25,026 nt of DNA. Origin: an uncultured Eubacteriales bacterium (GTDB lineage Bacteria; Bacillota; Clostridia; Lachnospirales; CAG-274). Shown here in pieces: positions 1-7,663 of the stretch. How positions within the stretch are numbered: the stretch's first letter is position 1; each line of letters starts with the position of its first letter. A program made the position numbers and the translations under genes. The stretch lies in the NCBI GenBank assembly GCA_902495025.1, contig CABUWB010000003.1, forward strand, positions 1 to 25,026, read 5' to 3'. Below the pieces are notes generated by a model that worked only from the letters and a program-made list of their open reading frames with translations, was not told the origin of the DNA and ran no database searches.

Positions 1-2849
1 AAGAGGGCGAGGACAGAGACAGCTTCAAGCAGCTTATGGAGAGAACAAACCAGCCTATCGTTGACAGTGATATTGTTACCGATGTTGATTCTGCACTTGA
101 ATTTGCGGCAAGCATTGGCTACCCTGTTATTGTGCGTCCTGCCTATACACTGGGCGGTACAGGCGGCGGTATTGCAGCTAACGAGGCAGAGCTGAGGGAA
201 ATCTGTACACAGGGCTTACATTTAAGCCGTGTTGGACAGGTGCTTATTGAAAAGAGTATCGCAGGCTGGAAGGAAATTGAGTTTGAGGTTATGCGTGACG
301 GTGCAGGCAACTGTATCACCGTTTGTTCAATGGAGAATGTTGACCCCGTTGGTGTACATACGGGCGACAGTATCGTAGTTGCACCTGCACAGACGCTTAC
401 AGACCACGAGTATCAGATGCTCAGAAAGGCTGCCATAGATATTATTGACTCTATCGAGATTAAGGGCGGCTGTAACGTACAGTTTGCGCTTGATCCTAAC
501 AGCTTTAACTATGCAGTTATCGAGATTAACCCTCGTGTTAGCCGTTCCTCCGCACTTGCGTCAAAGGCAACAGGCTATCCTATTGCAAAGGTTGCAGCTA
601 AAATTGCACTCGGCTATAACCTTGATGAAATTAAAAATGCAGTTACAGGCAAAACCTTTGCCTGCTTTGAGCCTACAATCGACTATGTAGTGCTTAAATT
701 CCCACGCTGGCCATTTGATAAATTCTTTGGCGCTAAGAGAACACTTGGTACAAAGATGATGGCAACAGGCGAAATTATGAGTATCGGCAAGAGCTTTGAG
801 GCGGCACTTTTAAAGGGTATCCGCTCACTTGAAATCGGTCAGTACGGCCTTGACAGAAAGTCCTCTGCCGCACGCAGCCTTGACGAGCTTAAAAAGAGAG
901 TTCAGGTGCCTGATGATGAGCGTCTTTTCGACCTTGCCGAAATGTTAAGGCGTGGTTACAGGGTTGAAATGGTTTGCCAGATTACGGGTATGGACCCATT
1001 CTTCATCAACAAAATCAACAACCTTGTTGAGCTTGAGGAAGAATTAAAGGGTATGAGCCTTGAGGACTTTAATGAGGAAAACCTCCGCTATTTCAAGGAA
1101 AAGGGCTTCTCCGACAAGGCAATTTCACGCTTTGTGGGCTGTACACCACCAGATATTTATAAGTTAAGACAAGAGTTTGATATTATGCCTGTTTACAAAA
1201 TGGTTGATACCTGTGCAGGCGAGTTTGAGGCGGTTACACCTTACTACTACTCCAGCTACGATATGGAGGACGAAACAGTTGTTTCAGATTGTAAAAAGGT
1301 TATGGTTATCGGTTCAGGTCCTATCCGTATCGGTCAGGGTATCGAGTTTGACTACTGCTCCGTTCATTCAATTATGGCACTTAAAAAAGCAGGTATTCAG
1401 ACTATTATCGTAAACAATAACCCTGAAACCGTAAGTACCGACTTTGATACTGCTGATAAGCTCTACTTTGAGCCTCTTACAGAGGAGGACGTGCTTAACG
1501 TTGTTGAAAAGGAGCGTCCCGACGGTGTTATTCTCCAGTTTGGCGGTCAGACAGCTATCAAGCTGGCAAACTTCTTTGATGAAATGAACATTCCTATCTA
1601 CGGTACAAAGCCAGAGCAGATTGATGCCGCAGAGGACAGGGAAAAGTTTGATGAAATACTTGAAAAGCTCAACATCAAGCGTCCTAAGGGCGAGGGTGTA
1701 TGGAGCGTTGACGAGGGCCTTTCCGTTGCTGAAAGACTTGGCTTCCCAGTGCTTGTAAGACCAAGCTACGTGCTTGGCGGTCAGGGTATGGAGATTACCT
1801 ACAACAAGGACGAGCTTGTTAAGTACCTTGCAGACGCTTTTGAAAAGGACAGCAAAAATCCTGTTCTTATCGACCGCTATTTAAGTGGACGTGAGATAGA
1901 GGTTGACGCTATCTGTGACGGTACAGATGTATATATTCCGGGTATTATGGAGCATCTTGAAAGAGCAGGTATCCACTCGGGCGACAGTATTTCAATCTAT
2001 CCTCCACAGCATATCAGCGAGGAAATTAAGGCGCAGATTATGGAGGAAACCAAAAAGATTTCTGTTGCACTTAAGGTTATCGGTATGATTAATATTCAGT
2101 TTATCGACTATAACGGTGAGCTTAATATTATCGAGGTAAACCCACGTTCATCAAGAACAGTGCCATATATCACAAAGGTTACGGGCGTACCTGTTATCGA
2201 TATTGCAACAAGGGTTATGCTTGGCGAGAAGCTTGCTGATATGGGCTACGGCACAGGTATTTGTGATACACCAGATGTTGTTGCAGTTAAGGTGCCTGTA
2301 TTCTCTACTGAAAAGCTGCCACAGGTTGAGGTTAGCTTAGGACCTGAAATGCGTTCAACAGGTGAGGTGCTTGGTGTCGGCTATAACCTTAACAATGCAC
2401 TTTATAAGGGCTTCCTTGCAGCAGGTATGACACTGCCAAAGCCTGGCAGCACAATTGTTGCTACTATCAGAAGCAAGGACCATGAGGAGTTTGTTGAGCT
2501 TGCAAAGAGGCTTGAAAAGCTTGGCTGTCGTTTCCTTGCAACAAGCGGTACTGCAAAGGCGCTTGAAAACGCAGGTCTTGATGTTAAGACAGTTAAAAAG
2601 ATTAGCGAGGGTGTGCCAAATATTATTGACACTATCCGCAGCGGTGTTGTTGACCTTATTGTGGATATTCCTAAAAAGGCTAACAATAAAAATTCTGACG
2701 GCTTTAAGATAAGACGTACTGCCGTTGAAAGCTCCGTTACCCTCGTAACCTCTATGGATACATTTACCGCTATGGTTGATGTTATGGAGGCTAAAATTGA
2801 TGAGGATAAGCTCGATATTTTTGATATTAACAGGGATATGAGAAAGTAA
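1..2849 (+). CDS. carB: Carbamoyl-phosphate synthase large subunit, 5'-truncated by the window
   Basis: Makes carbamoyl phosphate from bicarbonate, ATP and glutamine-derived ammonia (with the CarA subunit) for pyrimidine and arginine synthesis in the cytoplasm. The frame is open from the first bases of the window through the ATG at position 36, so that ATG is internal; about 948 codons are present against a usual length near 1,070, so roughly 120 N-terminal residues lie outside. Both ATP-grasp halves are visible: the first carries GGTGGGI and EINPRVSRSSALASKATGYP, the second starts at VMVIGSGPIRIGQGIEFDY and carries GGQGMEI and EVNPRSSRTVPYITK. The C-terminal MGS-like allosteric domain follows (LGCRFLATSGTAKALENAG). 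No break is seen. carA would be expected upstream. The gene ends in a strong hairpin terminator. Confidence 0.97.
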   Translation, partial: EGEDRDSFKQLMERTNQPIVDSDIVTDVDSALEFAASIGYPVIVRPAYTLGGTGGGIAANEAELREICTQGLHLSRVGQVLIEKSIAGWKEIEFEVMRDGAGNCITVCSMENVDPVGVHTGDSIVVAPAQTLTDHEYQMLRKAAIDIIDSIEIKGGCNVQFALDPNSFNYAVIEINPRVSRSSALASKATGYPIAKVAAKIALGYNLDEIKNAVTGKTFACFEPTIDYVVLKFPRWPFDKFFGAKRTLGTKMMATGEIMSIGKSFEAALLKGIRSLEIGQYGLDRKSSAARSLDELKKRVQVPDDERLFDLAEMLRRGYRVEMVCQITGMDPFFINKINNLVELEEELKGMSLEDFNEENLRYFKEKGFSDKAISRFVGCTPPDIYKLRQEFDIMPVYKMVDTCAGEFEAVTPYYYSSYDMEDETVVSDCKKVMVIGSGPIRIGQGIEFDYCSVHSIMALKKAGIQTIIVNNNPETVSTDFDTADKLYFEPLTEEDVLNVVEKERPDGVILQFGGQTAIKLANFFDEMNIPIYGTKPEQIDAAEDREKFDEILEKLNIKRPKGEGVWSVDEGLSVAERLGFPVLVRPSYVLGGQGMEITYNKDELVKYLADAFEKDSKNPVLIDRYLSGREIEVDAICDGTDVYIPGIMEHLERAGIHSGDSISIYPPQHISEEIKAQIMEETKKISVALKVIGMINIQFIDYNGELNIIEVNPRSSRTVPYITKVTGVPVIDIATRVMLGEKLADMGYGTGICDTPDVVAVKVPVFSTEKLPQVEVSLGPEMRSTGEVLGVGYNLNNALYKGFLAAGMTLPKPGSTIVATIRSKDHEEFVELAKRLEKLGCRFLATSGTAKALENAGLDVKTVKKISEGVPNIIDTIRSGVVDLIVDIPKKANNKNSDGFKIRRTAVESSVTLVTSMDTFTAMVDVMEAKIDEDKLDIFDINRDMRK

Positions 2850-2856
2850 GATATAA

Positions 2857-2894
2857 TTAAAAGGAACGCTTGCAAATGTGAGCGTTCCTTTTAA
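2857..2894. terminator. Bidirectional intrinsic terminator after carB
   Basis: A perfect 14-bp stem (2857-2870 against 2881-2894, TTAAAAGGAACGCT and its complement) with a 10-nt loop. It has an A-run on the left and a T-run on the right, so it can stop carB on the plus strand and the convergent minus-strand gene at 3085-3927. Confidence 0.9.
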
Positions 2895-3084
2895 TATACT
2901 GGATTTTGAGGGGTATGAAATATACCTTTAAAAGTTTTAATAATATTGCTTTATTTTTGCTATTAATTCTTTGATTTAGTTTCTATCTGATGTGGCATTA
3001 TTATTTTTTGGCATTTAACACCTAGCTTTCTAAGGGCTCTACGAACAGAGAGGTGATGTTGTTCAGAGAGCCTGTGTTTTGATA

Positions 3085-3927
3085 TTAATATTTTTCATAG
3101 GCCATATAACCTAACTGTAGAGTTTCCTTTGTGTTATCACTGTAAATAAGGTCTATATGTGTGATTACTACTAAATTACAAGCCCCCATATATCCAATTG
3201 GATCATCATTGGTGCCAAGGTATATCTTCGCACCTGGTTTGGCAGGTCCAACATAATTCATTGTAAATTTATTGGTATGTTTTATTTCACAATAGGCAGG
3301 GTCGCCAACGGGATTATAGGTTTCATAGTGTACAGTATAATAATTTATGGTTTTTCCGGTTTTATTAGTGGCAACACCTCCCCATACACATATTCCGTTG
3401 ACAGAATTTTCCTTAAAATAAAGGGTATAATCTTCACCTAAGATATCATGCGGTTCTAACGGAAGCAAATCTACACCATTTCTGACTAAGTTTTGTGAAG
3501 AAGATGAGGAATTACTGTTGTTTTTTGCTGCACAAGAAACATAAGAATCTCTGCTGTTATAACTGATATGAGCCATTTTATTGGTACTGTCCCAGCTTGT
3601 AGCTGCACCAACACTATCCCCTATTGCACGAAGTGGCAAATAAAGACTGCCATTGATAACCTGCTGAGGTACATCGGGTTTTATGGACTGACCGTTGACC
3701 ATAAAATAGGTTTTTCCCTTAGGTACCTGAATAGTATAATTACTGTCAGATATTACAGCGGTTGCTGATGCACTGTCCCAAGTTACGGTAAAACCAAGCT
3801 CCTCAAATACTCCCCTTACAGGTACCATAGTTTTGCCGTTATAAATTGTGCCCACTGCACCAAAGGTTGAAATTGATGTTGATACAGCAATTAATGCCCC
3901 CATAAATAATGATACAATTTTTTTCAT
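3085..3927 (-). CDS. Secreted protein with copper amine oxidase N-terminal-like domain
   Basis: 280 residues starting at MKKIVSLFMG. An AAAGGAGG site lies about 8 nt before this ATG; an in-frame ATG 20 codons upstream lies too close to the promoter -10 and has no such site. Residues 1-23 are a signal peptide (KK, hydrophobic core, STFGA cleavage region). Residues about 28-122 match the stalk/copper-amine-oxidase N domain of Clostridia, with two half repeats (KTMVPVRGVFEELGFTVTWD and SLYLPLRAIGDSVGAATSWD). A Ser/Asn-rich linker (residues 136-144) leads to a C-terminal region of about 135 residues that I do not recognise, with Cys132, 180, 213 and 250. This domain family is usually a wall or polymer binding module, not an amine oxidase. 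The protein is probably exported and its function is unknown. It sits in an AT-rich stretch beside a small XRE regulator. Confidence 0.8.
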   Translation of the reverse strand: MKKIVSLFMGALIAVSTSISTFGAVGTIYNGKTMVPVRGVFEELGFTVTWDSASATAVISDSNYTIQVPKGKTYFMVNGQSIKPDVPQQVINGSLYLPLRAIGDSVGAATSWDSTNKMAHISYNSRDSYVSCAAKNNSNSSSSSQNLVRNGVDLLPLEPHDILGEDYTLYFKENSVNGICVWGGVATNKTGKTINYYTVHYETYNPVGDPAYCEIKHTNKFTMNYVGPAKPGAKIYLGTNDDPIGYMGACNLVVITHIDLIYSDNTKETLQLGYMAYEKY

Positions 3928-3958
3928 AAAAAAACCTCCTTTATTATCTGATGTATAC

Positions 3959-3987
3959 ATTATATAATGAAAATATAAGATTGTCAA
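3959..3987 (-). promoter_or_regulatory. Consensus sigma-A promoter for the 3085-3927 gene
   Basis: Read on the minus strand, TTGACA (3982-3987) is followed by exactly 17 nt and TATAAT (3959-3964), a perfect match at both hexamers. Transcription would begin near 3952, about 25 nt before the start codon. Confidence 0.85.
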
Positions 3988-3999
3988 TGATTTCTATCT

Positions 4000-4027
4000 G
4001 ATTATTTCATCATATAATGAAATAATC
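4000..4027. repeat. Perfect 11-bp inverted repeat, candidate operator
   Basis: GATTATTTCAT (4000-4010) is mirrored by ATGAAATAATC (4017-4027) around a 6-nt centre that holds part of a plus-strand TATAAT (4013-4018). It lies just upstream of the minus-strand promoter's -35 and upstream of the regulator gene at 4094, so it could serve as an operator for both. Inference only. Confidence 0.6.
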
Positions 4028-4035
4028 TATATTTT

Positions 4036-4050
4036 TTCATAACTTATGAA
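4036..4050. repeat. Short perfect palindrome, candidate operator
   Basis: TTCATAA-C-TTATGAA, 7-bp arms around one base, immediately left of the longer inverted repeat at 4051-4080. It shares the TTCAT/ATGAA core with the 4000-4027 repeat, as expected for repeated binding sites of one dimeric repressor. Confidence 0.5.
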
Positions 4051-4080
4051 TTAATATCTTATTAAAACATAAGATATTAA
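4051..4080. repeat. Perfect 11-bp inverted repeat before the regulator gene
   Basis: TTAATATCTTA (4051-4061) is mirrored by TAAGATATTAA (4070-4080) with an 8-nt loop. It ends 4 nt before the ribosome binding site of the regulator at 4094. It may be an autoregulatory operator or an RNA hairpin in the leader; it lacks a terminator T-run. Confidence 0.55.
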
Positions 4081-4093
4081 TGTGAGGTGGGTT

Positions 4094-4309
4094 ATGGTTA
4101 AATTAAATGTACTGGAATTATTAGAAAAAAGACAAAAATCAAAATATTGGCTTTATATGCAGCTTGGAATGAGCTATCAGAATTTTAATAATATGGTTAA
4201 TAACAAAACAAAGTCAATAAGATATGAAACCTTGGAGGCGCTCTGTCAAATATTTGAGTGCACACCGAATGAGCTGTTTATTTTTGATGATGAGGAGGGA
4301 GAGGGTTAA
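4094..4309 (+). CDS. Small XRE/Cro-type HTH transcriptional regulator
   Basis: 71 residues. I choose the ATG at 4094 because GAGGTGG lies just upstream (4084-4090); a GTG 12 nt earlier is in frame but would bury that site. The whole protein is one Cro/C1-type helix-turn-helix domain: LLEKRQKSKYWLYMQLGMSY is helices 1-2, QNFNNMVNNKTKSIRYETLE covers the recognition helix and following turn, and LCQIFECTPNELF is the signature last helix of the family. A short acidic tail (DDEEGEG) follows. It is a cytoplasmic DNA-binding protein, probably a repressor. The upstream region has three perfect inverted repeats, which suggests it controls itself and the divergent secreted-protein gene. Its low-GC codons differ from those of carB and cdaA, so it may be acquired. 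Confidence 0.85.
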   Translation: MVKLNVLELLEKRQKSKYWLYMQLGMSYQNFNNMVNNKTKSIRYETLEALCQIFECTPNELFIFDDEEGEG

Positions 4310-4356
4310 GACAAAAAGAAATTTTAATGATATAATTAAGTGAATGTGTTGCATGA

Positions 4357-4420
4357 TTTTTTGGAATAGAATCCACAAAATCATAAATTTAAAAAGTTTT
4401 TGGAATGAAATCCATAAAAA
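4357..4420. repeat. Pair of direct repeats (TTTTTGGAAT..AATCCA) 39 bp apart
   Basis: TGGAAT at 4362 and again at 4401 each sit in a copy of TTTTTGGAAT-2nt-AATCCA followed by AAAA. Each copy is also nearly self-complementary (TGGAAT/AATCCA). They occupy the otherwise empty stretch after the regulator and before the terminator at 4425-4458. Purpose unknown; paired protein-binding sites are one possibility. Confidence 0.45.
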
Positions 4421-4424
4421 TTTT

Positions 4425-4458
4425 GAAAAAAGTGAGCTGTTTGCACAGCTCCTTTTTC
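4425..4458 (+). terminator. Intrinsic terminator after the XRE regulator
   Basis: GAGCTGT (4434-4440), loop TTGC, ACAGCTC (4445-4451), then CTTTTT, with a matching A-run on the left side. It separates the AT-rich insert from the cdaA operon. Confidence 0.8.
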
Positions 4459-4507
4459 ATTTAGCAGCCAATGACGAAAAAAGTAATAAATTTTTACTCT
4501 CCTGAGG

Positions 4508-4536
4508 TTGAGGCGGCTTAAAATTTGTGTTATACT
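4508..4536 (+). promoter_or_regulatory. Promoter of the cdaA operon
   Basis: TTGAGG (4508-4513), 17 nt, TATACT (4531-4536) with an extended -10 TG at 4528-4529. The predicted start near 4543 leaves a leader of about 40 nt before the cdaA ATG. Confidence 0.7.
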
Positions 4537-4583
4537 TATTATATATTGAAAAAAATTAATAATTTTAGAGAGGCGGTGAGCCT

Positions 4584-5450
4584 ATGACACCCTTTGAAAG
4601 GATTATTGACAGTATGAATTTATCTACACTCAGCATACCGTCGGTACGTTTGAGCGATGTTATTGATATTGCGCTTGTTGCGGTACTCATATACATAATA
4701 GCTCACTGGATTAAGGAAACAAGGGCATGGTCCCTTTTCAGAGGTCTGCTTGTAATAGCTTTTGCAAGTCTGTTGTCATATAAATTCCATTTTTACACAA
4801 TCACCTTTATTATTGAAAAAACTTTTTCCGTAGGTGTAATTGCATTTATCGTTATTTTTCAGCCTGAGCTCAGAAAGGCTTTGGAGCAGATAGGTACAGG
4901 TAAGTTTGCCTACGGCATTACGGGTGCCTTTAAGGCGTCGGGAGATGCCAAGCTGTCCGCAAACTCCGTAAACGAAATTACAAACGCCTGTGTGCGTATG
5001 TCCGATGCACGTACGGGTGCGCTTATTGTTATTGAAAATAACGTGCCTACGGGTGAGTTTACGCAAAAGAGCGGTACCAGCCTTGACAGTGTTATTACCG
5101 AGCAGCTTTTGATTAATATTTTCTGGAAAAATACACCTCTGCACGACGGAGCAGTCGTTATAAGAAATGACAAGGTGGCTGCTGCTGCCTGTGTTCTGCC
5201 TGCAACCGAAAAGCCTATAGGCGGCGAGCTTGGTACAAGGCACAGGGCGGCTGTAGGTGCAAGCGAGGTAACCGACGCCATAGTTGTTGTTGTGTCGGAG
5301 GAAACGGGGGCAATTTCCGTTGCAAGGGACGGAAGACTCAGAAAAAATCTTTCTATGAATGAACTCAGGGCTGTGCTTATGCAGCTTACAGATACGCCAA
5401 ATACAATAGGAAAGCGTATAATGAAAGGGAAGGAGAAAAGAAAGAAATGA
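4584..5450 (+). CDS. cdaA: Diadenylate cyclase CdaA (c-di-AMP synthase)
   Basis: Condenses two ATP into the second messenger c-di-AMP at the membrane. It has 288 residues, near the usual 270-290. Three N-terminal hydrophobic segments (about residues 26-41, 52-65 and 72-92) are followed by the DisA_N catalytic domain with its two signature motifs: DGA at 188-190 (LHDGAVVIR) and RHR at 219-221 (GTRHRAAVG). The ATG at 4584 follows AGAGGCGGTG. Its last codon overlaps the cdaR start (ATGA), the usual cdaA-cdaR arrangement in Firmicutes. The tail is strongly basic (KGKEKRKK). c-di-AMP controls potassium and osmolyte transport and wall homeostasis in this phylum. No missing residues are apparent. 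Confidence 0.96.
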   Translation: MTPFERIIDSMNLSTLSIPSVRLSDVIDIALVAVLIYIIAHWIKETRAWSLFRGLLVIAFASLLSYKFHFYTITFIIEKTFSVGVIAFIVIFQPELRKALEQIGTGKFAYGITGAFKASGDAKLSANSVNEITNACVRMSDARTGALIVIENNVPTGEFTQKSGTSLDSVITEQLLINIFWKNTPLHDGAVVIRNDKVAAAACVLPATEKPIGGELGTRHRAAVGASEVTDAIVVVVSEETGAISVARDGRLRKNLSMNELRAVLMQLTDTPNTIGKRIMKGKEKRKK

Positions 5451-6871
5451 AAAAAGCTAAGGAAATAATCAAGGGCTTTTTTACAAAGGATATAATTTTG
5501 AAGGTGTTTTCGCTTATAGCCGCAATTGCGCTGTGGTTTGTTGTTATGAATACACTAAATCCAACGGAGGTTAAAACCTTTACTGCGGATTTAACCTTTA
5601 TAAATGAGTCGGTTTTAACTGAGGGCGATAGCAGCGGCATTATTATAACCAACAAGGCTGAGCTTGAAAAAAATAAGGTAACAATTAAGGTAAGGGGTAC
5701 AAGACCTGCGCTTGATGAGCTGAGCAAGCCAAAAAATAAGGCGGAAATCAAGGCTTATGTGGATTTAAAGCAGCTTTCTGGCTTTGCGCTTGACAACGCT
5801 CCGCAGACATTAAGTCTGGTGGTAACGCCAAAGCTGCCCGATAACATATTCCTTTACTCCTACGAGATAGTAAGCTGTACGCCAAAGAGTGTGGACGCTG
5901 AGCTGGACAGGCTTAAAAGTGAAACAATGAAGCTGCAGCTTAAAGTAAACGGCGAGCTTAAATCGGGCTATGATGCAGGTGAGCCCGTTTGTGAAACCGA
6001 CACCGTAAGGATTACGGGTCCCGAAAGTATGTTTAACAAGGTTGCGTCTGTAAGAGCGAGTGTTGATGTAACGGGCAAAACAAGTGATGTTAATGTATCT
6101 GTTGCACCTGCCGTTTACGATACCGAGGGTAATATAATGGAGCTGTTCAGTGTTGAGCCGTCCGTTATTGATGTAACGGTCAGTGTTAAAAAGCAGTGGC
6201 AGATACCCGTAAAAGCACCCGAGGTTATAGGTCAGCTTAATGAAAACCTTGTGCTTGAAAGTATTGAGTATATGCCTAAAAATGTTGAGGTTGAGGGCAG
6301 TATTGAGGATATTAACAAGGTGTTAAGTATTCAGGTGCCTACGGTGGATTTATCAGCTATCGAGCATACGCAGACCTTTACCTATGATATAAGACCAAGC
6401 CTTAAGGGTACGGATTTGCAGCTTAAGGAAAGCTCTGTAAAGGAAATTACCGTTACCGTTACCGTAAGTGCAAAGGCGTCAAGGGATATTACCATAAAAC
6501 AGGGTGATTTTAAAATAAATAACCTTACAGACGGACTTGCTGTGGAAATTGAGGACGTTAATATTACAATTTACGGCTCACAGGAGCTGCTTGACAGCGT
6601 GAGTGCAAAAACTCTGGAGCCTGTAATTGACCTTAAAGAGCAGGGTGTCGGCTGGCATAAGCTGCCATTTACACTTACTTTGCCCGAAAATGTTGAAATG
6701 CGTATAACACCAAGCGCAACGGTTATAATATCAAATAAGAGTGTGCAGCCACCTGTTGTTACCGAGCCTGAAACGCAGACGGAAACTGAGTCTGCCGAGG
6801 AAACACATACGGCTGCGGAAAATAATCATGAGCCTGCGGAGGATAGCTCTGAGGGCGAACAGCAGAACTAA
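5447..6871 (+). CDS. cdaR: YbbR-domain protein, regulator of CdaA
   Basis: 474 residues. One N-terminal membrane anchor (about 16-34, IILKVFSLIAAIALWFVVM) is followed by extracytoplasmic YbbR-type beta repeats up to about residue 430. CdaR proteins bind CdaA and modulate c-di-AMP synthesis; the 4-nt overlap with cdaA supports that pairing. The end of the protein (about 432-474) is a low-complexity acidic tail rich in Glu and Thr (TEPETQTETESAEE) that is not part of the YbbR fold and may be a spacer or wall-contact segment. In many Firmicutes glmM comes next; here a PHP-domain gene follows instead. Identification is firm from repeat pattern, topology and position. Confidence 0.92.
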   Translation: MKKAKEIIKGFFTKDIILKVFSLIAAIALWFVVMNTLNPTEVKTFTADLTFINESVLTEGDSSGIIITNKAELEKNKVTIKVRGTRPALDELSKPKNKAEIKAYVDLKQLSGFALDNAPQTLSLVVTPKLPDNIFLYSYEIVSCTPKSVDAELDRLKSETMKLQLKVNGELKSGYDAGEPVCETDTVRITGPESMFNKVASVRASVDVTGKTSDVNVSVAPAVYDTEGNIMELFSVEPSVIDVTVSVKKQWQIPVKAPEVIGQLNENLVLESIEYMPKNVEVEGSIEDINKVLSIQVPTVDLSAIEHTQTFTYDIRPSLKGTDLQLKESSVKEITVTVTVSAKASRDITIKQGDFKINNLTDGLAVEIEDVNITIYGSQELLDSVSAKTLEPVIDLKEQGVGWHKLPFTLTLPENVEMRITPSATVIISNKSVQPPVVTEPETQTETESAEETHTAAENNHEPAEDSSEGEQQN

Positions 6872-6875
6872 GATT

Positions 6876-6902
6876 AAAAAGGGGGCTTTCAGCTCCCTTT
6901 TT
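6876..6902 (+). terminator. Hairpin between cdaR and the PHP gene
   Basis: AAAAAGGGGGCT (6876-6887), 3-nt loop, AGCTCCCTTTTT (6891-6902), with one G-T wobble. It is close to an ideal intrinsic terminator, but the next gene starts 18 nt later with no separate promoter seen, so it more likely attenuates read-through. Confidence 0.75.
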
Positions 6903-6920
6903 GTGAAAGGAAGTAATATT

Positions 6921-7646
6921 ATGCAAAGGTTTAAGCTTGATATGCACACGCATACGGTTGCAAGCGGTCATGCTTACAGTACGATTGATGAAAACGCACG
7001 CTTTGCCGCACAAAATGGACTGGAGCTGCTTGGTATTACCGACCATGCGCCAAAAATGCCCGGCAGCACACACCCGCTGTACTTTCTCAATTTAAGGATA
7101 GTGCCACGTGAGCTTTACGGCATAAGGCTTATGATGGGTGCAGAGCTTAATATAATTGAAAATACGGGCAGGGTGGACTTGAAAAATAATATGATTAAAA
7201 AGCTTGACTATGCTATTGCAAGCCTGCACGTACCCTGTATTGAGCCTATGGATATGGATGAGAGCACACAGGCGGTTATAGGAGCAATAAAAAATCCGTA
7301 TATTAATATTATAGGGCACCCCTGCGACCCACGCTATCCGCTTGACATAAGGGCGGTTGTTACAGCTGCAAGGGATAATAATACGCTGCTTGAAATTAAT
7401 AATTCCTCGCTTGATGCAGGCAATTCAAGGGCAGGCGGCGAGGGTGAAATACTGGAGCTTATAAAGGAGTGCAAAAGGCAGTCTTTGCCTGTGATTTTGG
7501 GCAGTGATGCACATTTTTACTCCTACATCGGCGGCTTTGGCAATATTCTTCCCCTGCTGGAGGAGGCAGATATGCCCGATGAGCTGATTATAAACACAAG
7601 CGTTAAGGCGTTTACGGATTTTATAGCGCTGAAAGAGAGAATATAA
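6921..7646 (+). CDS. PHP-domain phosphoesterase (YcdX-like)
   Basis: 241 residues from the ATG at 6921, preceded by GAAAGGAAG; a longer open frame runs upstream through the cdaR end but has no support as coding. PHP (polymerase and histidinol phosphatase) metal ligands are visible: HTH in KLDMHTHTVASGH, TDHAPKMPG near residue 40, IIGHPCDPRY in the middle and GSDAHFYSYIGGF near the C-terminus. It resembles the YcdX-type stand-alone hydrolases, trinuclear metal phosphoesterases whose natural substrate is mostly unknown; histidinol phosphatase is a less likely alternative because no his genes are nearby. Cytoplasmic. It lies 17 nt upstream of pepD and is probably co-transcribed with it. Confidence 0.88.
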   Translation: MQRFKLDMHTHTVASGHAYSTIDENARFAAQNGLELLGITDHAPKMPGSTHPLYFLNLRIVPRELYGIRLMMGAELNIIENTGRVDLKNNMIKKLDYAIASLHVPCIEPMDMDESTQAVIGAIKNPYINIIGHPCDPRYPLDIRAVVTAARDNNTLLEINNSSLDAGNSRAGGEGEILELIKECKRQSLPVILGSDAHFYSYIGGFGNILPLLEEADMPDELIINTSVKAFTDFIALKERI

Positions 7647-7663
7647 AGGCTGCGGAGGTTAAT

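Noticed and set aside
36..38. ATG as carB start
   Set aside because: The frame is open and matches the family upstream to the window edge, so this is an internal Met.
3035..3072. Imperfect stem GGCTCT-GAAC / GTTC-AGAGCC downstream of the secreted-protein gene
   Set aside because: It has a 2-nt internal mismatch, a 14-nt loop and no T-run; the perfect terminator at 2857-2894 serves better.
2967..3087. Minus-strand open stretch of about 40 codons (LISKHRLSEQHHLSVRRALR)
   Set aside because: It has no start codon or ribosome site and overlaps the end of the secreted-protein gene in another frame; it could be a relic but cannot be supported.
6741..6920. Long N-terminal extension of the PHP protein
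   Set aside because: It is an out-of-frame reading of the cdaR end and hairpin; the PHP domain begins at the ATG at 6921 with a ribosome site.
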